Assembly (NCBI GenBank): GCA_033296885.1
Contig: MU863897.1
Location: forward strand, 276,562-340,561
DNA: 64,000 nt
From: Triangularia verruculosa
Lineage: Eukaryota > Ascomycota > Sordariomycetes > Sordariales > Podosporaceae
Direction of reading: 5' to 3'
Shown here: positions 1 to 10,881 of the stretch, piece by piece
Layout of the letters: each line of letters starts with the position of its first letter
How positions within the stretch are numbered: position 1 is the first letter of the stretch
Made by a program: the position numbers and the translations under genes
Notes under the pieces: generated by a model
Seen by the model: the letters and a program-made list of their open reading frames with translations, nothing else
What the model was told of the DNA's origin: nothing
Database searches by the model: none

Positions 1-664
1 CCGCATTCCACAAAATTGGGTGGGTGCCATCCCTTGAAAGGGGTGGCCGCGTTCGGAATATTGGTAAACATTCAATGGCACGCACCAGATGAAACAATGG
101 ACGGGCTTCACTTTTGTTCTCCATATCGAGATGAGATAATGGTACCGAGAGTACCTCTTACTGGCCTCGTCCCTAATTTTGCCTTGCCTCTAGATGAAAA
201 AAATAAAAGGGGAGCAAGATGGAACATGAGAGAACTACAAGTATATGCTCTGTTCTCCTGGGGAGAGGAGAGAGATGGCGCTTGAGTGGGTGCCGCAAGT
301 AGGTCGGGTCTGAGCACTGGAAGCATCGGTGCCCTCTTTGGAGAGCTGTCAACCTCCATGGTCCTCCTAGATTCAAGCTTGCAAATGCTCTTGCGCGTTG
401 TTTCTCCGCTACGCCTGATACGCTATATCAATACATATACACGGAAACAATCTTTGGTGTCATAAATGATGCCACGCTGATTTTTCCATGCCTTACCGAA
501 GCACTGCCTGAACGCTCCACCCAGAGACACCAGCAGAAATTGAAGCCATGAAACCGCCCAACCATTTCTTTTTCCCAGTAGATAGATAAAGAGCCAGCCA
601 GAGACGAGATAAGTCGCCATCGCCCAGATACACCCCTTGACGCCAAAAGAACAATTGTTTGTAG
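1..664. other. Left-edge intergenic DNA / 3' flank of the RSC4-like gene
   Basis: No convincing coding region is seen on either strand; open frames are short and have no recognisable protein character. The part nearest 664 should hold the 3' UTR of the leftward-transcribed RSC4-like gene, whose stop codon is at 665-667. Confidence 0.5.
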
Positions 665-2964
665 TTAATATATTCTTGTGAGGTGAACGTTCATTGTTAA
701 CCTCTCCACCTCGGCGCTAGCCCCATTCTCAAGTTTCTGGCCCTTCGGCAGGGACGCCACGACCGTTACAACAATTATGTTCGTGCCCAGAGTCAAGCCC
801 AAGTCGAACACCATGGCGTTCGGCGGCAGAGGATCATCAGGTACAGGGATCGGGGTAGCTCTGCCAACCATCTGCCCATTGATTTGAACCATGAGTTTGT
901 ACTGACGTCCCTGTTGCTCAAATGACGCCAGTCGCGGGATCAACTGCAATCTGCTGTGACTAGCTGGCAGGTGGAAAGTAACACTTTGCTGAGCCAGCTT
1001 CGAATCTGCTGGAATTTCCATCCGAAATCGGCGGTCTTGTGGAACAGTTGGATGTGTCCGGACAAGCACACTCGGCAACAAAGAGTCGGCGATTCCTGTT
1101 TAAAGTATTAGCCTTGTGTTTTCACAAGTATGGAACGAAATAGATCAAGACTCACCTCTACCAGCTGCACGATACAAGTTGTCCCAGAGAGGAGGTGGCG
1201 GTGCGGGAGCTGGCGCGGGAGGTGGGTGCCCATTTTGAAGGCCTTGATAAGGCCCCGGGTAGTTATGCTGCCCATTCATCATGGCCATCGGGCCCGGCAC
1301 ATGTCCATTCGGCCGGGGCACCGTGTTTGGTGGCCCAGGGGCGACGACAGAGGGGCTTGGGGATCCTGCGGCCGACAGACTCATTGACTTATCAAGCTGG
1401 AAGCTAGCAGCTGTAGTAATTGGTCCCTGTTGTGGCAGAGGACCCGACTCTCTTCGGTTGTTTGGTGGTGCCGGCGACCCCGTTACGCTGCCCTTAGACC
1501 CGCCGACATGTATCGTGATCTTTTTGGCCCCCAGCACTGGAGTCTCCTGACCCGATCCGACCTTAAGCTTGATCTTGGGCTGCTGAGGTGGCTCCTGGAC
1601 AACTGCCTTGGCCGCATTGAGCTCGGCGTAAAAGGCCGCCCTCAACTCTGTGGCTAAAGTGTGGATTTCACTACCATCCTCATTGTAAAAATGAGCATTT
1701 GTCCAAAGTAAACTAGCCTTTTCCTCAAACGCAGCCCAGCTTTTGAAGTCGCTGATGCCTGTCGCAGCTTGGCGGCCATGAATACCCTTGACAAGCTTCT
1801 GCAGCCCCTTTAACGATAGGGGCGAGGTAATGACAGCAAAGTAGTCCTTGAAGCTGCGTGGCGGGAGGTTGATAAAGTCCAGGAAATATGGCCCACCACT
1901 GTTGGAGTAGGTCAGCAAACACCCACATTAGAAAAGATATGAGCGGGTAGTGATGTCTTACTCTTCGTCTGGCTTCCGGATGAGCTCCTCGACAATCTTC
2001 TCCTGGGCATGTTGGAAGTTGAGCCCCCTGTACGGGACGCCCTCAAACTCATGGTCCGCCTTGACTCTCCCACTTCTATCGCGTTTCCGCGCCGAGTCGG
2101 GCCCACTCTTGACGCCGTTAGTAGATCCCCGTCTCTTTAGGATGATCTTCCTTGGATTCCCATCATCCTCATCGTCGTCATCCTCCTCCCCCTCGTCTTC
2201 GCCTTCGTCTTCCTCTTCATCGCCTTCGGCATCATCCTCGCTCTCTGCAGCCTCCTCACCACCCTCTGCGTCTGCTGCAAGCTCCCCTGGCCCCAAATCA
2301 TCGGGTATAGGCGCAGCAGTACAGCTGTATCCCGCGATCAACTTATAGGCCGGGTTTGTCTTGGTCATGTAGTTACTGAGTGCTTTCCGAACGCGCTCGG
2401 CATCCTCGAAGATCTCTGAGCTTTTAGGGTAGTACTCCTTCGCGTTGGTCACCATTCGCTTGAAGAAGCTTTCTAGTTCCGACATGTTGGCAAAGTCCTG
2501 GTTGACAAGTTTGCGCTCGATGATTTTTAGGGAGATAGGCATGCGAATGCGCGCATAGTAGTCCTTGTTCTTCTCACGAGGGACGAGGTTCTCGAAGTAA
2601 CTAGCTACGAGTCGACCACTGCGAGGGCATTGTGGTTAGAGCAGGTCTAGACGCAGGAGAAAGAGCACACCAACCTCTTGTCCTTCGTTCTGCGGATGGT
2701 TTCCAGAAAAGCAAGGCCGTAGGCTGTCGTCGACTCGGGGCTTTCGCCCTTCATGAGGTCGTACTCATGTGGAGGCTATCTCCATGGTTAGTGGCCGTGT
2801 TGACACCCATCGCATCCATATTGGTAGATGCGTGCGCCAGGGGCAACGGGCAACGGGACGGGAGCGAAAGGAGAAATACTTACCCTGGGGACCTTGCGTC
2901 GTTTGGCAGCTCGGTCGTCATTCTCAGCGGCGCCAGTCGGGCCCGCTTTCCGTTTGTTCTCCAT
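665..2964 (-). CDS. rsc4: RSC chromatin-remodelling complex subunit, tandem bromodomain, Rsc4-like
   Basis: Five exons on the minus strand: 2884-2964, 2675-2775, 1962-2618, 1156-1898 and 665-1095, giving 670 aa. All junctions use GT-AG and keep phase. The start is the MENKRKAGP methionine, followed by a basic nuclear-signal-like stretch (KRRK). Bromodomain 1 covers about residues 40-145. A Glu/Asp-rich low-complexity linker lies near 170-215, and bromodomain 2 covers about 283-385. A Pro/Gly/Ala-rich linker follows, then a conserved C-terminal beta-rich region (INGQMVGRATPIPVP...). This order matches Rsc4, a RSC nucleosome-remodeller subunit that reads acetylated histone H3. Bromodomain 2 keeps the acetyl-lysine-binding Asn (NAHFYN, Asn352). 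Bromodomain 1 has Tyr124 at that place (NAKEYY). The gene is divergent from cks1 and probably shares its 1.2-kb upstream region. Assignment to Rsc4 rather than another tandem-bromodomain protein rests on architecture only. Confidence 0.85.
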
Positions 2965-4185
2965 TGCGCGGTGCTGCAGCGGAGCCGGAATGACGAAAAC
3001 AGATCAACTCGAAGGCAGCTGTCGAGATGGACGTGGTGCAGGCGCCTCAATGGCGACTGGTGACGGAGGGCGGCGCGCAAGCTGTTGCTCTGCGGCTGTG
3101 GGAGACGCGTAGCAGTGCGATCTCTTTGGTGGGCGCAGCGCAGACAGACGCAAAAACCGACACGGGTATGTTAGTCAGGTGGGTGCAGACAGATGCCGCG
3201 CCCAGCCTGCCCCTGCGATGGATGGATGGTTTTTAGCTGATGGATCGTGTCTGCGAGCTGTACGAATCACTGCAGTGGGCAGCTGTCCAGGAGCGGTTCA
3301 ATTTTGGGGCTGCAAAGGGCTGGAAATTCAGAGTTTTGCATAGAGTTCAACTCCCACTCCATGTCAGCAGGTGCTTCTGTTCCCTGTGTACCTGGCTTTG
3401 GGGAAGGTACCACCACAGCAGGGGCCACAGACGCATGGGCTGGGGCTTTCCTTGCTCCCAGCCTGATATCTTAGGCATCTCGAATTGCTTATGTCATCCG
3501 GCACTTTGCAACTTCTAACAACAATACAGCGAGGAATCCAGAAACCACCTTGGACTTTCTGTGGTATCAAAAATGTAATGGCTCTTTGAAAACACACCAA
3601 ACATATTCCATCCAAGCCAAAGCCCTGCCTTTTGTTTGCTCCGTATACCCACGCGACCACCATGGCTCGCACGCACTTTCGCAACCTTGGTGGCCCGTGC
3701 TAAGCTGTTTAGTGGACCAAAGGGGTTCAAAATTTTAGCGCATAGCAAGTGCGGCAGGGCCCTTCCAAACACATGAACCGATTCCATTTGTTTACGTTCG
3801 GCCTCTTTCTGCTCCCCTCCTCCACCAGCCAAGTCGCACACCCGACCTCAACACAAATACCCAACGCGCAAATCGGCATCCTGCCTTTATACCAAAGTCT
3901 TGTCCTTGATATCCACCGCAGCTACCGGTCGCATTCTCACGTTTGAGTTCTCGAGGCTTTATTTGCCTAGACCCGTATCGGCATCCTCGATTTGGCCAGA
4001 CTTTACCCCACGTACCCAAAGTGCAAGGCTTAAACACGACCATCGCGCGACCCTGTGACCTTTCCAGCCCAACAAGTCACCGTGCCCCTTTCTCTCGAGA
4101 CCTTTCTGAGCTCTTAGACAAGTTCCCGGGAAAGCCTTCACCTTCTTAACCTATCGGCAATTCTCACCTACATACAGCCTTCAAG
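2965..4185. promoter_or_regulatory. Shared divergent upstream region of rsc4 and cks1
   Basis: A 1.2-kb gap lies between two divergent start codons, so it should carry both promoters and 5' UTRs. I see pyrimidine-rich stretches but no coding segment with protein-like composition and no motif I can name with confidence. Confidence 0.5.
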
Positions 4186-4660
4186 ATGGCAACACTGGAT
4201 GACATGGGCATTGACACCTCCCGCCGAAACCCAAGCCCACGCCCCCTGTCAGACAGCGAGCGGGCGCGTCTTGAAGAATTTATCGAGGCGATTCATTATT
4301 CAACACGGTAAGCAGCGCCGCTGCATGTCCAGCTCTATCCCCTCATGAAGGCTAACAGTGCCCAGTTACAATGATGACGAATTCGAATACCGTCACGTTC
4401 AGCTTCCCAAGGCTATGCTCAAGGCCATCCCCAAAGACTACCATGATCAATCCAAGGGCACCCTGAAGCTTCTGTGGGAGGAGGAATGGCGAGCTATGGG
4501 TATCACACAGAGTCTTGGATGGGAGCATTACGAAGTCCACGAGCCGGAGCCTCATATTCTGCTCTTCAAGTGAGTACTCCAGCAGCGAAGTTCAAAGAGA
4601 GGGACTAGAAGCTAACAAAGGATTCTTAGACGCCCCCTGAATTACCAGCCTCCGCAGTGA
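4186..4660 (+). CDS. cks1: Cyclin-dependent kinase regulatory subunit CKS1/Suc1
   Basis: Three exons, 4186-4307, 4366-4569 and 4630-4660, give 118 aa. The product is a small Cdk-binding adaptor that docks on Cdk1-cyclin, reads phosphothreonine and promotes multisite phosphorylation and degradation of inhibitors. Family signatures are all present: YSTRYNDDEFEYRHVQLPK near residues 38-56, the WRAMGITQSLGWEHYE block that includes the phosphate-binding and hinge region, and HEPEPHILLFKRP. The last is the HxPEPH beta-hinge that controls strand exchange. Length is normal for a fungal Cks protein, with a short N-terminal extension (about 25 aa) and no polyglutamine tail of the budding-yeast kind. 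Two introns of 58 and 60 nt interrupt Arg and Lys codons. The 5' neighbour rsc4 is divergent. Confidence 0.97.
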
Positions 4661-6018
4661 GTGGGGGGTCAGAAAGTAACGGTTGGGGACAGCTGCACGA
4701 TTAGCACCCGGGAGTCCTACCACCACTTACCGACCATCTGTCTATCGATTATCAGTCCACCAACCATCACTTTAACTGTAAAGGCAGATGCCGCTCGTTG
4801 CTGTGAGGGCAGCAGACATTTCTGGCTATCATGTCCCGGCATACCTACCTCCGCTTTGACGCCCGGCTCTCGATCTTGAAGCGGCACATCTGCGAAAGAA
4901 TTTGCGAACATTGCCGGGCTCTGGAATATGGAGAAGACGAGCGTGTCGACTGAGCCACGATAGAAGAGAAGGGTTTTTTTTTGACGGACGGCGGAGGGCC
5001 AAGGCAGAATTGGCTGGCGGGCTGTCCAGCAAGCAAGCGAAGAGGTAATGGGTACCGGACAAACCCATCCGGAGATGGAGTTGGAGGGTTGTTGGTTATG
5101 TAGCGATGAATTAAGAATAATAACCAAATTATTAGGCCCATGCGGGTCCTCGATCAGAAATGTCGCGCCGTGAGTATATATATCCTGATCAGGTGCCCCT
5201 CCACAGGTTGGCTGATCGCGGGGTCAGCGCAATCTATCGAGGTAATTCGCACCGTAGTTGCGCCGGCGGGTTACATCCCGCGCAATGCGCCACGTTGACA
5301 GTTTTAGGACTTGAATAAGACGGCAGGACAATGAACATTGCATGTCGCGTACAAGCAAGCGCCGGATCATAGTCCGTACAGAGAAGGATGCACTGATACG
5401 CTGCCAGTGCGGTGCCCCGAAGTTGGTGCTTCCATCAGCTGCTTTTTATGATTTACAAGCAGTCCGATCGTTCGTCGGCAGATCGACATCTGCTGATTTT
5501 CATTCTGGACACATTTCCTTTCGCAGCCCCGGCTACTGCGGGCGACTTTCCGAGTCTCTTTTTCGTTCTGGAAGGTGGCCATATCTTGAAAAGAGCGGCG
5601 TATCCCCACTGACCACCTGGTCTTTGCCAATTTCAAAACCCGACATGTTCTGCATTCACTTCGTAGTTGCTTCCGCAGAATAACATCATTCCTGTCCACT
5701 CTGCGCATCCCTTCTGCAATCTTTCCAGAAAACGCCAAGCACACACCGTCGATCGCCCTTCCCGCTCGCTTGGCCACAACGGCCTCCCGATAACAGTTCT
5801 TATCGCCTATTGTCTGTCATTATAAACGTCAACGTTTCAGATGCGGGTCTCGGGGCAGCATACCAGACCACCAAGACAAAGGCCAATAATTTCACACACG
5901 CATAGAACTTACAGGCTACGAGTATTCTCATTCGATAGGAGCAAGACCAGCCAGCTATTTTGACCCAGAACCGACCACATCTGTTTCGAAGCCTTTCGCA
6001 GCTTCCCCCTACTTCACC
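4661..6018. other. Intergenic: cks1 3' flank and ero1 upstream region
   Basis: No supported gene. A T9 tract occurs near 4975. The pyrimidine-rich segment before 6019 is a plausible ero1 promoter and 5' leader. I could not pick out an unfolded-protein-response element with confidence. Confidence 0.5.
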
Positions 6019-8047
6019 ATGAAGTCGGCCGCCCGTCTCTTTTATCTATCAGTGTTCGCACTCTGGAGCCCAGAGGTGCAATGTCGGAATTCACAGCAAT
6101 CCGCATCACCACCAACGCCGCCTCAAGATGCATGCGCGGTACGCTTCTCTTATTAGTCCTTTCCCCTTTCTCTTCCATGATGCAGCTGCACTAGCCCCAC
6201 CTCCTAAATCCAATTGTGCGATTGCCGCAGTCGCAACGGCGGCCGATCTCCATATATATCATTCTAACGGTTCCCTCTGGCAGATATCCCCAAAAGCCAT
6301 TGTGAGCGACGCCTGCGCTTCGTACTCGACGCTCGAGCGGCTCAATCGAAACGTCAAGCCGGCCCTTGACGAGCTCACACAGACGACAGATTTCTTCAGC
6401 CACTACCGGGTGAACTTGTTTCATAAAAAATGCCCCTTTTGGAATGACGAAAATGGCATGTGCGGGAACATTGCCTGCGCAGTAGAGACGCTCGATAACG
6501 AGGAAGACATCCCTCCGGTGTGGAGGGCCAAGGAGCTGGGGAAGCTTGAAGGGCCAAGGGCGCAACATCCTGGGAAGGCGGTTCAGAAACAAGAGCCAGT
6601 ACGACCGCTGAAGGGGAAACTGGGCGAGGGCGTTGGGGAAAGTTGCGTCGTTGAATACGACGATGAGTGCGACGACAGAGATTATTGCGTTCCTGAAGAT
6701 GAGAGTGCTACGTCAAAGGGGGATTATGTGAGTTTGTTGCGCAATCCGGAAAGGTTCACTGGATATGCTGGCGATGGCGCCAAGCAGGTGTGGGATGCAG
6801 TATACCGAGAGAACTGCTTCCAGCGAAGCTCCTTCCCTCAATCTGCGGCGCTCGGTAAGGACACCTCACCCAAGGGACCGGCTGCTATGGATTTCAAGGC
6901 TGTTCTCGATGCTGCTGGTCGCCAGAGCGTTCTCGAGCAAACGAGAGAGCACAACCCTCTCACCCCATTCGTTGCCAATACTGGCCTCGAAGCCGAGGAT
7001 GAGTGCCTTGAGAAGCGCGTTTTCTACAGAGTCATGTCCGGCATGCATGCAAGTATCTCGACCCATCTCTGCTGGGACTTCCTCAACCAAACCACCGGTC
7101 AATGGCAGCCCAATCTCGGCTGTTACAAGGGGCGCTTGCACCAGTTTCCAGACCGAATCAGTAATCTCTACTTCAACTACGCCCTCCTATCTCGCGCCAT
7201 CGCCAAACTCGGCCCGTATCTCACCGCTGAACAAGGCTACACCTTTTGCACGGGCGACCCGGCTCAAGATGCCGAGACCCGCGAGAAGGTTTTGGCTGTC
7301 ACCACCAAGGCCGCGAGCGTGCCGCAGATTTTTGACGAGAGCCTCATGTTCAAAAATGGGGAGGGTCCCTCACTTAAGGAAGACTTCCGGAATCGGTTTA
7401 GGAATGTCAGCCGTCTGATGGACTGTGTCGGTTGCGACAAGTGCAGGTTGTGGGGCAAGTTGCAGACGGCTGGGTATGGAACTGCGCTGAAGGTGCTGTT
7501 TGAGTTTGACAATAACGACCACCCGGAGGTTCCAGTCCTGAAGAGGACCGAGCTGGTGGCACTTTTCAATACTTATGCCAGGTTGAGCAGCTCCTTAAGC
7601 GCCATTCAAAAGTTTAGGGGGATGGTGGAGGACGAGGAGAACAAGAGAACGAGAAAGGTGGTGGTGAGCAAGGCAAAGATTCTGAGTGTAGGGTCTGTCG
7701 GGGATCCAAGTGGCACTAAGAAGCTTGATGAGCAGGATCGGAATGAGGCAGGAGAAAGGAGGGAAAGAGAAGAGCACGGGGAGCTCGAGTCAAACTTGGA
7801 GGCTATGGCGGAGGAATGGGAGAGGATAGTAAAGGTGACAAAGTTTGTCTTGAATGAGTGGATTGGTTTTCCTGCCAAGGCGTAAGTTGTTATTACTACG
7901 GCTAGGGAGATCCTTTGCTAACTGTGTCTTTTTGCTAGCTGGTTGATCCTCAGAACCGAAACCATGCGCTTCCTTCAGTTTTTCCTGGGCCTCCCAGTGA
8001 GCCCTAGGACCTGGGCCATCGAGTTTCCCAGAGTTGATGAGCTCTAG
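6019..8047 (+). CDS. ero1: Endoplasmic reticulum oxidoreductin ERO1 (thiol oxidase)
   Basis: Three exons, 6019-6138, 6284-7881 and 7939-8047, give 608 aa. Ero1 is a luminal FAD enzyme that oxidises protein disulfide isomerase and passes electrons to oxygen. The start at 6019 gives a hydrophobic signal peptide ending near Cys22. The shuttle pair is C100-GNIA-C105 and the active-site cluster is C421-VG-C424-DK-C427. The SGMHASISTH segment near 292-301 fits the FAD-binding core. The C-terminus, in the third exon, ends with a hydrophobic segment and PRVDEL. The first intron (145 nt) has a clear CTAAC branch site ahead of CTGGCAG; I joined exons 1 and 2 so that DACA runs into ISPKAIVSDACASY, the usual family sequence. 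A tiny extra exon inside that intron cannot be excluded. The region at about 505-590 is charged and poorly conserved. Confidence 0.95.
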
Positions 8048-8951
8048 AAAGGCCGGGGTGGGGAGTAGGAAATCCTCGAAAGGTGGACCTGGGACGATGA
8101 GATCTAGGAGGGCCTTCTGAGGGATACTTACCAGGAGGAGGGAGATAGTGACCCACTGTATCCGTGGGCCCCTTTTTTTCGTGGTGTAGTCGAGCGCGCC
8201 TCGGTATTTTTTTACCTGTTTGCTGTTCGTAAAGAGGCTAGGAATCCGTGTCGATAACGCGTGGTTTTGGGGTTGTTGTTTGATTTACTACGGCTGCCTT
8301 TGGTTCTTGTACCTTAGACACAGGTGAGCGGTAAAGATGTATGCATAGCGTAGCGTCAGTTTGGGCGGGAAATCTGGAGTATATATTGTTCAACAGGATA
8401 TATAACTGATAGACATAGACTGGATACTGTGTGCTTGGAAACCTGTGGTGATTTCCGTTTGAAACCCTATTGTTTTTTTTTTTTTGAAGGCTTGCCATTA
8501 TCTTCGAAGGCCTTGAAAGATAGTCAAAAGGTTTTGTGATGCGGCTAGCAGTCTTCAGAGATAAGAAACAGACAATCTAGTCAGCTTTCAAGACCAGCAA
8601 GTGCCGTGAACCCATATCATTTAAACGCCGAGTAGCTTCTTCTCAACGCTTCTGAGGAGTTCAATGTCAGAGCCTTGTCTTTGCCCAGCTCGCCATGGGA
8701 GGCGCCAATGAGAAGTTTAGGTTGGTGGATCTCTTCCTCATTCTTCATTTGATTCCAATGTTGGTATGTCGGACTCCTCTTGGCAAACATCAGTGTCGGA
8801 AGGGTGTCGTTTTAAGTAGGCAAGAGGTGTTGTTCGTGGCGCCTGAGAAAGGCGGCTGCGTGGCCCAGGGTGCTAACAGTAGCGTAGGTATGATAGACGT
8901 GCAGTATGTATTACCGTCCCGTTTGCCCTCTTACCCAAACCCCGAGCACCT
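8048..8951. other. Intergenic: ero1 3' flank
   Basis: Nothing supportable was found. It includes short T runs (near 8177 and 8472) typical of fungal 3' regions and unsupported short open frames. Confidence 0.45.
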
Positions 8952-9387
8952 TCATCTGCAAAGCCCAAGATATTGACTGTCTATCCGATTACGATTAGTA
9001 GGTGGGTAATCATTTTGAGAGACCCTGGCAGCAAAGACCGTGTGATTAACATACCTCAATCTACTAGGCATTGCACGCTCCCCCCCAGAGCAATCCCACA
9101 TACCCAGCATCCTCCAGCCACCTATCCAAAGCCCCCAGCCCAACCTCCTCCGCCCCGTTAAACTCGCTCAGTAATTCCATCATCTCTCGCTGTTCCTCCT
9201 CCTCTTCTTCCCCGGCGTGCCGGCCGACTTGGACTTTTGTTGCCCGCGAGCAGGCGTGGTGGTGGTGGTGGTGTGCTCGTTTCCGAGCGCCTGGGTGGGA
9301 GCCATTCTTGCGTTTGCTGGTGGCTATATTGGTTGATGAATGTGAAGAGAGATGAATGGGGTGATAGGTAGGGGAGGAGTCAGACAT
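8952..9387 (-). CDS. Possible small His/Glu-rich hypothetical protein (95 aa if spliced)
   Basis: An ATG at 9387 opens a minus-strand frame with a Ser/His-rich start, a basic segment, six consecutive His residues, a run of six Glu and then ELLSEFNGAEEVGLGALDRW. Unspliced it stops at 9064 (107 aa). A consensus donor GTATGT follows position 9104, a TACTAATC branch site lies near 9000 and a TTTGCAG acceptor precedes 8955. That splice adds Gly and an immediate TGA, giving 95 aa. Complete splice signals in the right order favour a real gene, but I recognise no family. The His and Glu runs come from simple-sequence DNA (GTG/CAC and CTC repeats), so the frame may be fortuitous. Confidence 0.35.
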
Positions 9388-9942
9388 ATATATACCGGGC
9401 CAAACGTCGTGTAGGAAAGCTTAGATTGTGTGAGGCAGATTATTGTTCTTCGAAGGTTTGTGACACATTGGGTGGTTTGCTATGTAGAAAAGGTTGTTTC
9501 GACGACGGCTTCTTTCTTGTAGGGCGTATTCACTTCACGATGGCTTCAGGTGTGTAGAAGCGATAATGATTTGTGGGACTTTAAACTGGTGGCACATCTG
9601 AAAGCCCACAGTGATAAACTGGAGGGAGTTTTAGGAGTTGAAACCATCCTTTGAAGTCGCCAGGTTGGACGCCAAAGCTGAGCCCTTGCATTGTGGCAAC
9701 ATGAAAACCCAGACTTCCATCACATCAACAAGGTTTGAGACATGATTGAAAAATGGATCGATACCTAGGTAGTTTGAAGGTTTCGAAGCCTGGATGCTGC
9801 TGGAAGTCAGCCACCATTCGAGAACCATCCACCGTTGATAGACACAAGACTGGTAGTTATGATGTTGATGCGTTGAATTGGCGCTAGTTGTTGTCTGTCT
9901 TCTATCGCTGGCATCTATCAGCTGTAGTCTATACGTAGCTTT
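9388..9942. other. Intergenic between the small ORF and usb1 3' end
   Basis: A TATATATA tract sits directly upstream of the 9387 ATG. Nothing else is seen; the right part is presumably the usb1 3' UTR. Confidence 0.4.
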
Positions 9943-10881
9943 CTATAACCCAAGCAAAGCGCTCTGCTTTCTCTTTCTATTTTTTCCATCCGCCATATTC
10001 AACGGAATGGTCGTCACAACATTTCCAATCTTGACCCTGAAGCTTTGAATGATCATTCTCTGTTTGCTGACGGTACTCAGTACCTTGGGATCATCGAACA
10101 CCTGCTTTGTAATACGCTCGAGGTCGTCCGACGGTTTGTTCAGACACCAAGCAATCGAAAAGTGAAAAGCATCCGCCACCTCCTTCCCTTCCGCCGCCTC
10201 GGCCCACGAATAGAGCTCAGGCTGGCCGTACTTCTGAGCAATGCGGTTAATCTTGGATAGAAAGTAAACAAGCTCGTTGTTGCCAGAAGGGCAGATGACC
10301 CTCAGCACCAAAAAGGCCCGTCCGCTCTCCGATGTAAAGTGCCACTCTACCCTTCCTAGTCGTATCTCAAATGACTGGTCTCCGGCCACCGTCTTTTGGA
10401 TATCACATAAAAAGCTGTCTTTCTGTGTGGCAGTGAGGTTGAGAGGACGGGAAAGGCTGATGTGCAGTGGTAACGGCACGCCCAGATCGCTTGTCAAGAG
10501 GCTGGTTACTTTTACTTGGTCATCTATCTTTGAGATCTGGGACTGAAGAGAAGATATCAGCGTTGGCAACAGGTCCTTGAACTCTGGCGGTGGTCGCCAA
10601 TCGACGTAGACATGGCTGGGCCAGTTCCCTGGGATATGTGGTGTTTGTCTTGTTCGGCCTTGGTGGAGAGAAGGGTCGTCGAATGTGCGGGTGGTGGAGG
10701 CGTAGAGGTCGAGGAATGATGCGGGGAGAGGCGGCAGATGCGGGGACGGGCCGGTAGATGGAGCTGGTGCTGCTCCGGTCTTGACTTCACCGAGTCTTGG
10801 CTTTTTAGCTGCTGGAGGAGTCGGGTCGGCCGTGTCGGGGTCCGTGTCCGAGTCGGAGTTGTAATCCACCAGTGGTGGCAT
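9943..10881 (-). CDS. usb1: U6 snRNA 3' phosphodiesterase Usb1 (Mpn1)
   Basis: A single exon encodes 312 aa. Usb1 is a nuclear 2H-phosphoesterase that trims the oligo(U) tail of U6 snRNA and leaves a protective terminal phosphate, stabilising U6 for splicing. The two HxS catalytic motifs are visible: LHISLS (His140, Ser142) and FHFSIAW (His240, Ser242), about 100 residues apart as expected. The N-terminus has the usual MPPLVDYNSDSD acidic opening followed by a Pro-rich basic segment. HIPGNWPSHVYVDW near residues 82-95 is another family hallmark, and the C-terminus is basic (GKNRKRKQS). The gene is divergent from the Pal1-like gene. Confidence 0.93.
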   Translation of the reverse strand: MPPLVDYNSDSDTDPDTADPTPPAAKKPRLGEVKTGAAPAPSTGPSPHLPPLPASFLDLYASTTRTFDDPSLHQGRTRQTPHIPGNWPSHVYVDWRPPPEFKDLLPTLISSLQSQISKIDDQVKVTSLLTSDLGVPLPLHISLSRPLNLTATQKDSFLCDIQKTVAGDQSFEIRLGRVEWHFTSESGRAFLVLRVICPSGNNELVYFLSKINRIAQKYGQPELYSWAEAAEGKEVADAFHFSIAWCLNKPSDDLERITKQVFDDPKVLSTVSKQRMIIQSFRVKIGNVVTTIPLNMADGKNRKRKQSALLGL

